Part shown: piece after piece, positions 56,511 through 64,000 of the stretch
Layout of the letters: each line of letters starts with the position of its first letter
How positions within the stretch are numbered: the first letter of the stretch is position 1
Assembly (NCBI RefSeq): GCF_904063065.1
Contig: NZ_CAJFCL010000006.1
Span: forward strand, 62,001 to 126,000
Direction of reading: 5' to 3'
DNA: 64,000 bases
Source: Pseudomonas paraversuta
Lineage (GTDB): Bacteria; Pseudomonadota; Gammaproteobacteria; Pseudomonadales; Pseudomonadaceae
Made by a program: the position numbers and the translations under genes
The notes under the pieces: generated by a model
Told to the model about the DNA's origin: nothing
The model's database searches: none
What the model saw: only the letters and a program-made list of their open reading frames with translations

Positions 56511-57157
56511 GGGCTCACTCCCCAATAATTCTCATAGACCAGTTCACTCAAGGGACGCGCTTTGGCCCATCCTTCGAGTATCAGCATAGGTGCTGGATAA
56601 AAGCTCTCGACCGGGCCCAGGCACAGTACAGCCAACGGCTTGGCGCCCGCAGGCAAACCCAGCAGCTCGGCCAGCGCCCGGGGTTCGAACAGCGACACCC
56701 AGCCCATGCCCAAGCCCTCGACCCGGGCGGCCAGCCACAGGTTCTGGATCGCACAGGACAAGGATGCCATGTCCATCTCCGGCAAGGTCCGGCGACCGAA
56801 AATGTGCTTCTCACGGTCATCCATCAACGCAGCCACCAACACTTCGGCGCAATCGTTGATCCCCTCTACTTTGAGGGTCATGAACTCATCGGAGCGCTCA
56901 CCCAACGCTTCAGCAGTGCGTACCCGCTCTTCTTCCACCAGGGCTTGCACCTTGCTGCGCAACTGGCGATCGCTGATGCGGATGAACCGCCACGGCTGCA
57001 TCAGGCCCACACTGGGCGCCTGATGCGCGGCTTCAAGCAGCCGTGATAACAGTTGAGGAGCCACCGTGCCACCGCTGAAGTGCCGCATGTCGCGGCGTTC
57101 GGCGATGGCGCGATAGACAGCGGCTCGCTCGTCAGGACTGAATGCGTTGTCGCTCAT
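56507..57157 (-). CDS. bluB: 5,6-dimethylbenzimidazole synthase
   Basis: 216 residues of the nitroreductase fold. Cannibalises reduced FMN with oxygen to make DMB, the lower base of cobalamin. [10 protein letters not shown] and [21 protein letters not shown] are the FMN-binding hallmarks of Blu[19 protein letters not shown] follows. Its presence implies aerobic, self-sufficient lower-ligand synthesis. It overlaps the cobB stop by four bases. Confidence 0.94.
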   Translation of the reverse strand: MSDNAFSPDERAAVYRAIAERRDMRHFSGGTVAPQLLSRLLEAAHQAPSVGLMQPWRFIRISDRQLRSKVQALVEEERVRTAEALGERSDEFMTLKVEGINDCAEVLVAALMDDREKHIFGRRTLPEMDMASLSCAIQNLWLAARVEGLGMGWVSLFEPRALAELLGLPAGAKPLAVLCLGPVESFYPAPMLILEGWAKARPLSELVYENYWGVSP

Positions 57158-58467
57158 GACACCTTCACGGCACAGGGCGCGAACAACGCAGCAATGGCCT
57201 GGGGATTGGACGGAAAGTAAAAGTGCACATAAGACGCTGTCATCCGCCCGTCACGATACACCGCTTCAGCACCACGCCCGCCATTGGGGCTCAGGCCCCG
57301 GGCAATGGGCTCAAGCTCAGTAGTGGTCAACGAGTGATGGTAGGTGTGACCGCGCAGCAGCCCTTCGGGCATCTCGACCGCCTGCAACGCCAGTGCCGCC
57401 AGGCGCTTTTGCATGGTCGCTTCACCGGCCAGCAGCCCCACCAGCTCGGCACGCTGGCCGTCGACGTCGGTCAGGGCATCCAGCAGATAGAGCATGCCAC
57501 CGCATTCCGCAAGCAAGGGTTTGCCCGCAGCATGGTGCGCGCGAATGGCCTGCAGCATCGGCGTATTACGCGACAGCTCAAGGTGATGCAGTTCAGGATA
57601 ACCGCCCGGCAAATACAGACTGTCAGCCTCGGGCAAGCAGGCATCGTGAATCGGCGAGAAGAACAGCAATTCGGCGCCCATGTCCCGCAACAGCGCCAGG
57701 CTCGCGCCATAGGTGAAGGCGAAGGCTTCATCCCGGGCCACGGCAATACGCACTCCGGCCAATAATGGCTCGGCAGGTACCAACTGCGGTGCAGCGAACT
57801 CCACCGCCGGTGGCAGCGCTACCTCACAGGTGCTGGCCAGGGCTGCGGCTGCCGCATCAAGGCGTGCATCCAGATCATTCAACTCGCTGGCCTGGACCAG
57901 GCCCAGGTGACGGCTTGGCAGTTCGATTGCGGTTTCACGGGACAGCGCGCCATACCAGCGCAGACCTTCAGTCAGGCTTCCCTCCAGCAACTGCGCATGG
58001 CGCACGGTACCGACGCGGTTGGCCAGCACCCCGGCAAACGGCAAGTCCGGCTGATACCGCGCCAGGCCCAACGCCAGCGCACCAAAGGTCTGGGCCATGG
58101 CAGTGCCATCAATCACGCCCAACACCGGCACGCCAAAATGACGCGCCAGATCAGCGCTGGACGGCGTGCCGTCGAACAAGCCCATCACCCCTTCAATCAG
58201 AATCAGGTCCGCTTCACCTGCGGCTTCCCACAACAGGCGGCGGCTTTCATCGGCGCCCACCATCCACAAATCCACCTGATACACCGGCGCCCCGCTGGCG
58301 CGCTCGAGGATCATGGGATCGAGAAAATCCGGGCCACACTTGAATACCCGCACCTTGCGCCCTTGATTGCGATGCAATCGGGCCAGGGCGGCGGTGACGG
58401 TGGTCTTGCCCTGGCCCGAGGCCGGTGCGGCGATCAATACCGCCGGGCAATGACGCGACTCTCTCAT
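57154..58467 (-). CDS. cobB: Cobyrinate a,c-diamide synthase
   Basis: 437 residues. Amidates (hydrogeno)byrinic acid at side chains a and c. N-terminal P-loop ASGQGKTTVTAALAR (about 15-30), then IEGVMGLFDG; C-terminal triad-type glutaminase with Cys in LLAECGGMLYLLD and His near the C-terminus (YVHFYFPSNP). Start ATG 58467 (MRESRHCPAVLIAAPAS); the frame is open upstream into cobO but not family-like. Ten bases follow the cobO stop. Confidence 0.94.
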   Translation of the reverse strand: MRESRHCPAVLIAAPASGQGKTTVTAALARLHRNQGRKVRVFKCGPDFLDPMILERASGAPVYQVDLWMVGADESRRLLWEAAGEADLILIEGVMGLFDGTPSSADLARHFGVPVLGVIDGTAMAQTFGALALGLARYQPDLPFAGVLANRVGTVRHAQLLEGSLTEGLRWYGALSRETAIELPSRHLGLVQASELNDLDARLDAAAAALASTCEVALPPAVEFAAPQLVPAEPLLAGVRIAVARDEAFAFTYGASLALLRDMGAELLFFSPIHDACLPEADSLYLPGGYPELHHLELSRNTPMLQAIRAHHAAGKPLLAECGGMLYLLDALTDVDGQRAELVGLLAGEATMQKRLAALALQAVEMPEGLLRGHTYHHSLTTTELEPIARGLSPNGGRGAEAVYRDGRMTASYVHFYFPSNPQAIAALFAPCAVKVS

Positions 58468-58477
58468 GCTTGAACAC

Positions 58478-59089
58478 TCACAATTCGATGCCTTTCTGGG
58501 CTTTGATCCCGGACTGGAAGGCATGTTTGATCACACCCATTTCGGTCACGGTATCGGCCAGGTCTATCAGTTCAGGTTTAGCGCCGCGTCCGGTGACCAA
58601 TACATGCTGCATCGGCGGACGGGCTTGCAGGTCGCTCAACACTTGCTCGAGGTCGAGATAGCCGTGCTTGAGCGCAATATTCAGTTCATCCAGCACCACC
58701 AGACCGATGGAGGGGTCGCGCAGCATCTCGCGGGATACTTCCCACGCAGCCTCGGCCGCGGCGATATCACGCTGGCGATCCTGGGTTTCCCAGGTAAAGC
58801 CTTCACCCATCACGTGGTAACGCACCTGTTCCGGGAAACGGCGGAAGAAAATCTCTTCGCCGGTGCTGTTGCGACCCTTGATGAATTGCACCACACCGCA
58901 CTGCATGCCGTGGCCCATGGCCCGTGCCAGCATGCCAAAGGCCGAACTGCTTTTGCCTTTACCGTTGCCGGTCAGTACCAGCAGCAGCCCGCACTCGTTA
59001 GGGGCGCTGGCAATGCGCTCATCCATTACGGCTTTTTTGCGCAGCATGCGCGCCTGGTGACGTTCGTCGCGTTCGGGGGATTCGTTCAT
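58478..59089 (-). CDS. cobO: Cob(I)yrinic acid a,c-diamide adenosyltransferase
   Basis: 203 residues, CobA/CobO-type adenosyltransferase. P-loop VLTGNGKGKSSSAFGMLARA (about 38-57), then VVLDELNIALKHGYL and HVLVTGRGAKPELIDLADTV. First gene of the operon. ATG 59089 with GGAGAG upstream; the open frame above it runs into the riboswitch and is noncoding. Confidence 0.96.
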   Translation of the reverse strand: MNESPERDERHQARMLRKKAVMDERIASAPNECGLLLVLTGNGKGKSSSAFGMLARAMGHGMQCGVVQFIKGRNSTGEEIFFRRFPEQVRYHVMGEGFTWETQDRQRDIAAAEAAWEVSREMLRDPSIGLVVLDELNIALKHGYLDLEQVLSDLQARPPMQHVLVTGRGAKPELIDLADTVTEMGVIKHAFQSGIKAQKGIEL

Positions 59090-59175
59090 GGCAGCTCTCC
59101 GTTGGGGCTCAATCATGCAAACGGGAGGCGGGGGACATTGCAACAAAAAGCACACCATCGCCCGCCGCGAGGTGT

Positions 59176-59398
59176 TGGATGGATCAGGCCGGTCTCCGGG
59201 CTCACAAGCGGGATACTCCAGACGGAGCAACCCTGACCACGCGTCTTCCCGTGCAAAAACACAGTGACATCGAGCGCAGCCTTTACTCATTTACCGTTGC
59301 GGGGGCAGCGCCGGGATCAAAGCGGTTGTGTGGATCAAACACGCCCTCACCGGCTTCCCTGTTTCACCCTGTCGACCTTTGGCCACAGAGCACCTGAA
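59176..59398 (-). ncRNA. Cobalamin riboswitch
   Basis: Minus-strand RNA leader of the cob operon. The B12 box reads GAGCCCGGAGACCGGCCTGA (about 59178-59197), near the AGCCAGGAGACCTGCC consensus. Upstream conserved pieces are GCCCCCGCAACGGTAA (about 59293-59310) and ACAGGGAAGCCGGTGA (about 59349-59366). About 87 bases lie between it and the cobO start. Adenosylcobalamin binding should switch off expression. Confidence 0.93.
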
Positions 59399-59521
59399 AC
59401 AAGCCGCGAAGGTTAGAGGGTTGGGGGTGGAGCGTCAATTAAAGCCGGCAGCAACGACTTGAACCTTTGAGCAGCTACGCTCCTCTATGACTGACAAGCC
59501 CAAGAACTGATGGAGATCTTC

Positions 59522-60829
59522 ATGCTCAAGCGCCAGCACGCCATTGTCATCGTACTTGCAGCAGGGTTGGCCGCCTGTGGCGAGAGTTCGACCCTGCAAG
59601 TGGTGGATGGCACCGGCCCTTCACCCAAGCTGCCGGAACCGAACAAGACGCTGATTCCGACAGTCAACATCGCACCGGCCATAGGCTGGCCCGAGGGCAC
59701 TACGCCGACTGCCGCCCAGGGACTGAAAGTGGCAGCCTTCGCCGAAGGTCTTGACCACCCCCGCTGGCTCTACGTGCTACCCAATGGTGATGTGCTGGTG
59801 GCAGAAACCAATGCACCGCCCAAGCCGGATGACAGCAAGGGTATCCGCGGCTGGGTGATGGAGAAAGTCATGGGCCGGGCCGGGGCCGCAGTCCCCAGCG
59901 CCAACAGGATCACGCTGCTGCGCGACAGCAACCATGACGGCGTGGCAGAAACCCGCACGGTTTTTATCGACAAGCTCAACTCCCCGTTCGGCATGACCCT
60001 GGTGGGCAATGATCTGTATGTCGCAGACGCCGACAAACTGCTGCGCTTCCCCTATCAGGCCGGCGAGCAATCCATCAGCGCCCCGCCGACCAAGGTCGTC
60101 GACCTGCCCGGCGGCCCGCTGAACCACCACTGGACCAAAAACGTCATCGCCAGCCCGGATGGTAAAAAACTCTATGTCAGCGTGGGTTCCAACAGCAACG
60201 TGGGCGAAAACGGCCTGGACAAAGAGCAAGGCCGCGCCGCGATCTGGGAAGTGGACCCGGCTACCGGCAGCCACCGTATTTTCGCTTCGGGCCTGCGCAA
60301 CCCCAACGGCATGGACTGGGAGCCAAAATCAGGAAAACTCTGGACTGCGGTTAACGAACGCGACGAAATCGGCAGCGATCTGGTGCCTGACTACATCACC
60401 TCGGTACAGGATGGCGGCTTCTATGGCTGGCCTTTCAGCTACTACGGGCAACACGTGGATACACGGGTTAATCCACAAAACCCGGATCTGGTGGCCAAAG
60501 CCATCGCGCCGGACTATGCCGTGGGCCCGCATACGGCATCCCTGGGGCTCAGTTTTGCGACAAACAGCAAGCTGCCCAACTTTACCGAGGGCGCATTTAT
60601 TGGCCAGCACGGCTCCTGGAACCGCAAACCCCACAGTGGCTATAAAGTGATTTTCGTGCCGTTCACTGAAGGCAAACCTGCCGGCATGCCGGTGGACGTA
60701 CTGACCGGTTTTCTCAATGCCGATGAGAAAGCCATGGGCCGCCCGGTAGGGGTAGTGATTGATAAACAGGGGGATCTGCTGGTTGCCGATGATGTTGGCA
60801 ACAAGATCTGGCGGGTGTCCGGGAAATAA
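59522..60829 (+). CDS. Glucose/sorbosone dehydrogenase-like lipoprotein
   Basis: 435 residues. A leader with lipobox LAAC (AAGLAAC, Cys near 19) makes it a lipoprotein facing the periplasm. Six-bladed beta-propeller of the PQQ-dependent soluble glucose/L-sorbosone dehydrogenase superfamily: [78 protein letters not shown]. It probably oxidises an aldose; whether PQQ is bound cannot be told. Start ATG 59522 with GGAGAT upstream. Its promoter must lie in the about 120 bases next to the riboswitch. Confidence 0.85.
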   Translation: MLKRQHAIVIVLAAGLAACGESSTLQVVDGTGPSPKLPEPNKTLIPTVNIAPAIGWPEGTTPTAAQGLKVAAFAEGLDHPRWLYVLPNGDVLVAETNAPPKPDDSKGIRGWVMEKVMGRAGAAVPSANRITLLRDSNHDGVAETRTVFIDKLNSPFGMTLVGNDLYVADADKLLRFPYQAGEQSISAPPTKVVDLPGGPLNHHWTKNVIASPDGKKLYVSVGSNSNVGENGLDKEQGRAAIWEVDPATGSHRIFASGLRNPNGMDWEPKSGKLWTAVNERDEIGSDLVPDYITSVQDGGFYGWPFSYYGQHVDTRVNPQNPDLVAKAIAPDYAVGPHTASLGLSFATNSKLPNFTEGAFIGQHGSWNRKPHSGYKVIFVPFTEGKPAGMPVDVLTGFLNADEKAMGRPVGVVIDKQGDLLVADDVGNKIWRVSGK

Positions 60830-60830
60830 A

Positions 60831-60868
60831 CTGCAGGAGCGAGCCGCTCAAGGGCTCGCTCCTACTGG
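60831..60868. repeat. REP-derived hairpin between convergent genes
   Basis: TGCAGGAGCGAGCC and GGCTCGCTCCTACT are near-perfect arms with a short loop; the GAGCGAGC core is the same as in the other REPs. Confidence 0.8.
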
Positions 60869-60880
60869 TTCGGCTTTGGC

Positions 60881-61420
60881 TTACGGGTTGTGGGCCAGAT
60901 GCTGCTCGGTCGGCAGTACACGCTTGGCCTCCAGATAGGCTTTCTGCCAGTAGGCCTTGTTCAGGCTGTCCAGCTTGACCGTGCCGCCTGTTGCAGGCGC
61001 ATGCACGAAGCGGCCCTCGCCAACATAAATCCCGGCATGACTGACCCGGGAACCACCACTGGTAGCGAAAAACAGCAAGTCACCGGTTTGCAGCTTGTCT
61101 TTGCCAACACTCTGCACCCGCATCACGATCATCTCGCGAGTGGTACGGGGCAAGGAAATACCTGCGGCATCGTTGTAGACGTACTTGATCAAACCACTGC
61201 AATCAAAACCGGAATCCGGGGTATTACCGCCCCAGCGATAAGGCGTACCGACCAGCCCCAGGGCACGGAACAGCACATCCGCAGCAATCGGCGAAGCGTC
61301 TTCAGGGGAGTTGGAAAACACCACCTGCTTTTGCACCACGGAGGCTGGCGGGGGGTGGCTGGCGCAGGCACTGAGCAGTGCTGCTAGAGTCAGAAGGGCA
61401 ACGCGGGCCATGGTCGACAT
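60881..61420 (-). CDS. NlpC/P60 lipoprotein endopeptidase (first of pair)
   Basis: 179 residues from ATG 61420. Lipobox LLSAC near residue 18. C40 peptidase domain: GTPYRWGGNTPDSGFDCSGL with catalytic Cys, GSRVSHAGIYVGEGRF with catalytic His, then HAPATGG with the third polar residue. It probably cuts murein cross-links or stem peptides during growth. It has a close paralogue 145 bases away on the same strand. The open frame to 61489 precedes the leader and is unlikely. Confidence 0.9.
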   Translation of the reverse strand: MSTMARVALLTLAALLSACASHPPPASVVQKQVVFSNSPEDASPIAADVLFRALGLVGTPYRWGGNTPDSGFDCSGLIKYVYNDAAGISLPRTTREMIVMRVQSVGKDKLQTGDLLFFATSGGSRVSHAGIYVGEGRFVHAPATGGTVKLDSLNKAYWQKAYLEAKRVLPTEQHLAHNP

Positions 61421-61564
61421 AAACAGAATGTTCCTGATTCTGGATACGGCTACTGGGGCCGCGAAACCCGAAACCGCGACAGGGGGCACCTTCGCGGCTT
61501 CAGGAATTAACTATGCGACTGAATTCTAGACCTTAGAGGCCAAACTTCAAGTAAGACTTTAACT

Positions 61565-62188
61565 TTACTTGCGCGCTACAACGTTTGTAGGCGCCATCGC
61601 CAATGCACGCTTGGCTTCCATAAAGGTCTTGTTCCAGTAGGTATCGCCCAGGCTGTCGATCCGCACACCACCGCTACGGCGGCTGCTGGAGTGAATAAAC
61701 TGGTCATCGCCCAGGTAAATCCCGGCATGGCTGACACGGCCGCGACCATTGGTGCTGAAGAACAGCAAGTCACCCGGTTTGAGGTTGTTTCGCGCGACCA
61801 ACGGTGCTTTTACGTTGATCATTTCCCGCGTTGAACGGGGCAGTTGCATGCCCGCTTCTTCTTTGAACAGGTAGCCGATGAACCCGCTGCAATCAAAGCC
61901 TGCCTCAGAGGTGCCGCCAAAACGGTAACGGGTACCGATCAAGGACATGCCACGCTCAAGAATGCTGTCAGCCAGGGCTGGCAGTTCATAAGGCTTGCTG
62001 TTGGCGGAAAATTGGGCCAGTTCTTTTTCAGTCGCCAGTTCTTCCTGATAAACAGCGGAAGCCTGGGACGCTGATGGCTTTTGAACCTGTTGTTGCACAA
62101 CTTGCTGTGACACTGGTGTGTGTGCAGCGCAGCCGAACAACAGGGTAACGAGTGCGAGGGGCACGAGGGGTGCGAAGCGCTTTAGCAT
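61565..62188 (-). CDS. NlpC/P60 lipoprotein endopeptidase (second of pair)
   Basis: 207 residues from ATG 62188 (MLKRFAPLVPLALVTLLFGC, lipobox LFGC). A longer linker (about 25-85, with Gln-rich QQVVQQQVQKP) precedes the C40 domain: GTRYRFGGTSEAGFDCSGFI and GRGRVSHAGIYLGDDQFIHS. Clearly a paralogue of the gene downstream: same motifs, different linker. Likely murein hydrolase anchored to the outer membrane. Confidence 0.9.
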   Translation of the reverse strand: MLKRFAPLVPLALVTLLFGCAAHTPVSQQVVQQQVQKPSASQASAVYQEELATEKELAQFSANSKPYELPALADSILERGMSLIGTRYRFGGTSEAGFDCSGFIGYLFKEEAGMQLPRSTREMINVKAPLVARNNLKPGDLLFFSTNGRGRVSHAGIYLGDDQFIHSSSRRSGGVRIDSLGDTYWNKTFMEAKRALAMAPTNVVARK

Positions 62189-62423
62189 GGGCACGACCGT
62201 GGCTTGAAAGAAAAGTAGCCGCGACTATGCCTTCTATGATCCTCATTTGCAAATTCAATCGATCTAAATGTGACCTGAGCGTTTTGTCATGACATCTAAG
62301 GCTTTACACCCCTAACAATCGATTTTGTGCGCGCAGCCCTCTGCCACGCAGGTTTTCTGACGCCTGAATATTGTCAGCAGCCCCGCAGGCACACATGACA
62401 AGGCGTGGACGAACGAGGGCGAG

Positions 62424-63128
62424 TTACCAGCCGAGGGTTTCTTTCAGGAAGGGGATGGTCAGCTTGCGCTGCGCTTGCAGGGACGCCTGATCAAGCCGCT
62501 CCAGCAGATCAAACAGCGCGCTCATGCTGCGGGTACCGCGGGTGAGGATAAAATGCCCCACCTCGTCGGTCAGGTGCAGGCCGCGACGGGATGCACGCAA
62601 TTGCAAGGCGCGCAATTTGTCTTCATCGGACAGGGGGCGCATCTGGAAAACCAGAGCCATGGTCAGGCGTGACTTGAGGTCGGCCAGCTTGATCGGCAAC
62701 TCACGGGGCGATGCCGAAGCTGCAATCAACAGGCGGCGCCCGCTGTCGCGCAGACGATTGAACAGGTGAAACAGCGCTTCTTCCCAATCAGCACGCCCGG
62801 CCACCGCCTGCAGGTCGTCCAGGCAGACCAGCTCGTACTGTTCAAGGTTATCGAGGATTTCAATCCCGCGATCCTGCAACTCGGCCAGCGGCAGATAGAC
62901 TGCCGGCTCCCCCATCTGTTCAAAGCGCAGGCATGCAGCCTGTAGCAAGTGCGTACGGCCTACGCCCTGCTTGCCCCAAAGATAGATCAGGCTTTCTGTC
63001 CAGCCGGCGTCGGCTTCGCACAGACGCTCGACATAGCCTAGTGCAGCGGCATTGGCGCCTGGATAGTAGTTTATGAAGGTAGCGTCATCACGCAGACGCA
63101 CACCTAGGGGCAGCTGAATCGGTTTCAT
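62424..63128 (-). CDS. hda: DnaA regulatory inactivator Hda
   Basis: 234 residues from ATG 63128 (MKPIQLPLGVRLRDDATFIN), containing the N-terminal clamp-binding QLPLGV element. AAA+ domain of DnaA type: Walker A-like WGKQGVGRTHLL (Lys of the P-loop is Arg here), Walker B LVCLDDLQAV, sensor LLIAASASPRELP. Hda bound to the sliding clamp stimulates ATP hydrolysis by DnaA. The frame extends to 63287 but without family match. It is downstream of the AI-2E permease as usual in Pseudomonas. Confidence 0.95.
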   Translation of the reverse strand: MKPIQLPLGVRLRDDATFINYYPGANAAALGYVERLCEADAGWTESLIYLWGKQGVGRTHLLQAACLRFEQMGEPAVYLPLAELQDRGIEILDNLEQYELVCLDDLQAVAGRADWEEALFHLFNRLRDSGRRLLIAASASPRELPIKLADLKSRLTMALVFQMRPLSDEDKLRALQLRASRRGLHLTDEVGHFILTRGTRSMSALFDLLERLDQASLQAQRKLTIPFLKETLGW

Positions 63129-63301
63129 GCTGACTGAACAGTTCAAACGAACCGTTAGTGGCCTCTGTGTAAAGTTTGCAAAGTTTATACCCGTGTAGCC
63201 GGGCGCACAATGTAACAGACCACGAACAAAATCAAAGGTTTGCGTTAAGGTCTTGGATTGAATGAGCTTTATCTCATGGATCGGCAAAATTACGGGGCAA
63301 G

Positions 63302-63337
63302 AAAAAAGGCCGGTTCATTGCAGAATGAACCGGCCTT
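63302..63337. terminator. Terminator after the AI-2E family permease gene
   Basis: A-run, perfect stem AAGGCCGGTTCATT/AATGAACCGGCCTT, 3-base loop. It lacks a long T-run on the plus strand but on the minus strand ends in TTTTTT after the stem, so it serves the permease gene. Confidence 0.85.
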
Positions 63338-63355
63338 CGTCAAACCCTCACACCG

Positions 63356-64000
63356 TTACAGCTGAGGGTCCTCATCGCCTTTGTATACCTGGGAGTCCTT
63401 GTACGCATCCTGCACATGGCGCACCAGCACCATGATCACGGCCGCCACCGGCAGCGCCAGCAACACCCCGGTAAAACCGAACAGCTCGCCACCGGCCAGA
63501 ATGGCAAAGATCACCGCTACCGGGTGCAGGCCGATCCGGTCTCCCACCAGCAATGGCGTGAGCACCATGCCTTCCAGCGCCTGCCCGACCATGAACACCG
63601 CAACGATGCCGAGCATCGGGTAAAGGTCACCGCCGAACTGGAACAGGCCTGCGGTCAACGCCGCGCCGATCCCGATGATAAAGCCCATGTAGGGCACGAT
63701 GGCCGCCAGACCTGCCATCAGTCCAATCAACAGCCCCAGCTCAAGCCCGACCAGCATCAGCCCGGCCGAGTAGATAACCCCCAGGGCCAGCATCACCAGC
63801 AACTGACCGCGAACAAACGCACCGAGTACGTCGTGACATTCTTTGGCCAGGGACACAATCCGCTCTTCACTGTCACGCGGCAGCAAATTGCGGATTTTTT
63901 CCAGCAAGATGTTCCAGTCCCGCAACAGGTAAAACGCCACCACCGGAATCAGCACCAGATTCGCCAGAAAGCCTACCAGCGCCAGACTTGAAGCGGTCGC
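63356..64000 (-). CDS. AI-2E/PerM family transporter (N-terminus cut off by window)
   Basis: The C-terminal 214 residues of a 350-to-360-residue family. Visible: LVLIPVVAFYLLRDWNILLE, LGAFVRGQLLVMLALGVIYS, a Gly-rich hairpin (GLMAGLAAIVPYMGFIIGIG) and LEGMVLTPLLVGDRIGLHPV, all typical of PerM/AI-2E exporters (PF01594). About five TM helices in the visible part. Members export varied solutes or act as sodium/proton antiporters; substrate not predictable. Confidence 0.9.
   Translation of the reverse strand, partial: ATASSLALVGFLANLVLIPVVAFYLLRDWNILLEKIRNLLPRDSEERIVSLAKECHDVLGAFVRGQLLVMLALGVIYSAGLMLVGLELGLLIGLMAGLAAIVPYMGFIIGIGAALTAGLFQFGGDLYPMLGIVAVFMVGQALEGMVLTPLLVGDRIGLHPVAVIFAILAGGELFGFTGVLLALPVAAVIMVLVRHVQDAYKDSQVYKGDEDPQL

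Noticed and set aside
1..64000. CRISPR array, insertion sequence, integrase, prophage or toxin-antitoxin system
   Set aside because: Looked for direct-repeat arrays, transposase motifs and typical paired small genes; none seen. The repeats present are REP palindromes and the tRNA duplication.

Overview
The window is chromosomal DNA from a Pseudomonas species, most likely of the P. fluorescens/P. fragi side of the genus. The case rests on a genuine mvaT (an H-NS-like protein restricted to Pseudomonadaceae) in the order purU-mvaT-sbcB, a PctA-type amino-acid chemoreceptor beside it, an AcnD/PrpF-type methylcitrate operon under a GntR regulator, an MxtR/CrbS-type transporter-kinase, and many copies of the short palindromic REP elements typical of fluorescent pseudomonads. 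Base composition is moderately GC-rich. Apart from one AT-richer gap (about 44.3-45.2 kb) nothing looks foreign: I see no prophage, insertion sequence, CRISPR array or plasmid function.

Layout. 1-5.0 kb: secA (C-terminus cut by the window edge), a DciA/DUF721 gene and a HerA-like ATPase. 5.2-11.0 kb: PctA-type chemoreceptor, a two-gene glycosyltransferase/deacetylase-like unit, purU and mvaT. 11.1-15.1 kb: sbcB, a PilZ protein, a small lipoprotein and pykA. 15.4-22.2 kb: the propionate (2-methylcitrate) operon prpR-prpB-prpC-acnD-prpF on the minus strand, with GntR-type operators. 22.4-25.5 kb: a tightly packed three-gene unit (exported retropepsin-like protease, cysteine-free inactive transglutaminase with a 7-helix membrane domain, ATP-grasp ligase-like enzyme) whose role is poorly understood. 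25.7-27.9 kb: pabB and cysH. 28.0-32.0 kb: iron-starvation ECF sigma, FecR-type regulator and TonB-dependent siderophore receptor behind Fur-box-like sites. 32.2-32.8 kb: a tandemly duplicated tRNA-Val/tRNA-Asp cassette. 33-35.3 kb: rdgC, a bile-acid-symporter-family transporter and a guanidinium exporter preceded by a guanidine-II (mini-ykkC) riboswitch. 35.4-43.9 kb: a transporter-acyltransferase fusion, a TehA/SLAC1-type transporter, the MxtR/CrbS-like kinase and rmuC. 43.9-46.2 kb: small genes of unknown role and a decayed gene. 46.3-50.1 kb: fadL-type porin, glutathione peroxidase, and a MarR/MFS pair sharing a palindromic operator. 50.2-59.4 kb: a ten-gene cobalamin operon read from a cobalamin riboswitch. 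59.5-64 kb: a sorbosone-dehydrogenase-like lipoprotein, two NlpC/P60 lipoproteins, hda and a truncated AI-2E-family permease.

The window mixes core housekeeping genes with small self-contained regulated modules: propionate, guanidine, iron, cobalamin and a MarR-controlled efflux gene each carry their own visible cis-regulatory site. The best candidates for new biology are the protease/7TM/ATP-grasp operon, the REPIN lodged inside the pykA terminator, the substituted ligand residue in the chemoreceptor and the coupled 40-residue membrane peptide behind the MFS gene. All functional calls were made by reading sequence and recalling family features; no database search was run.
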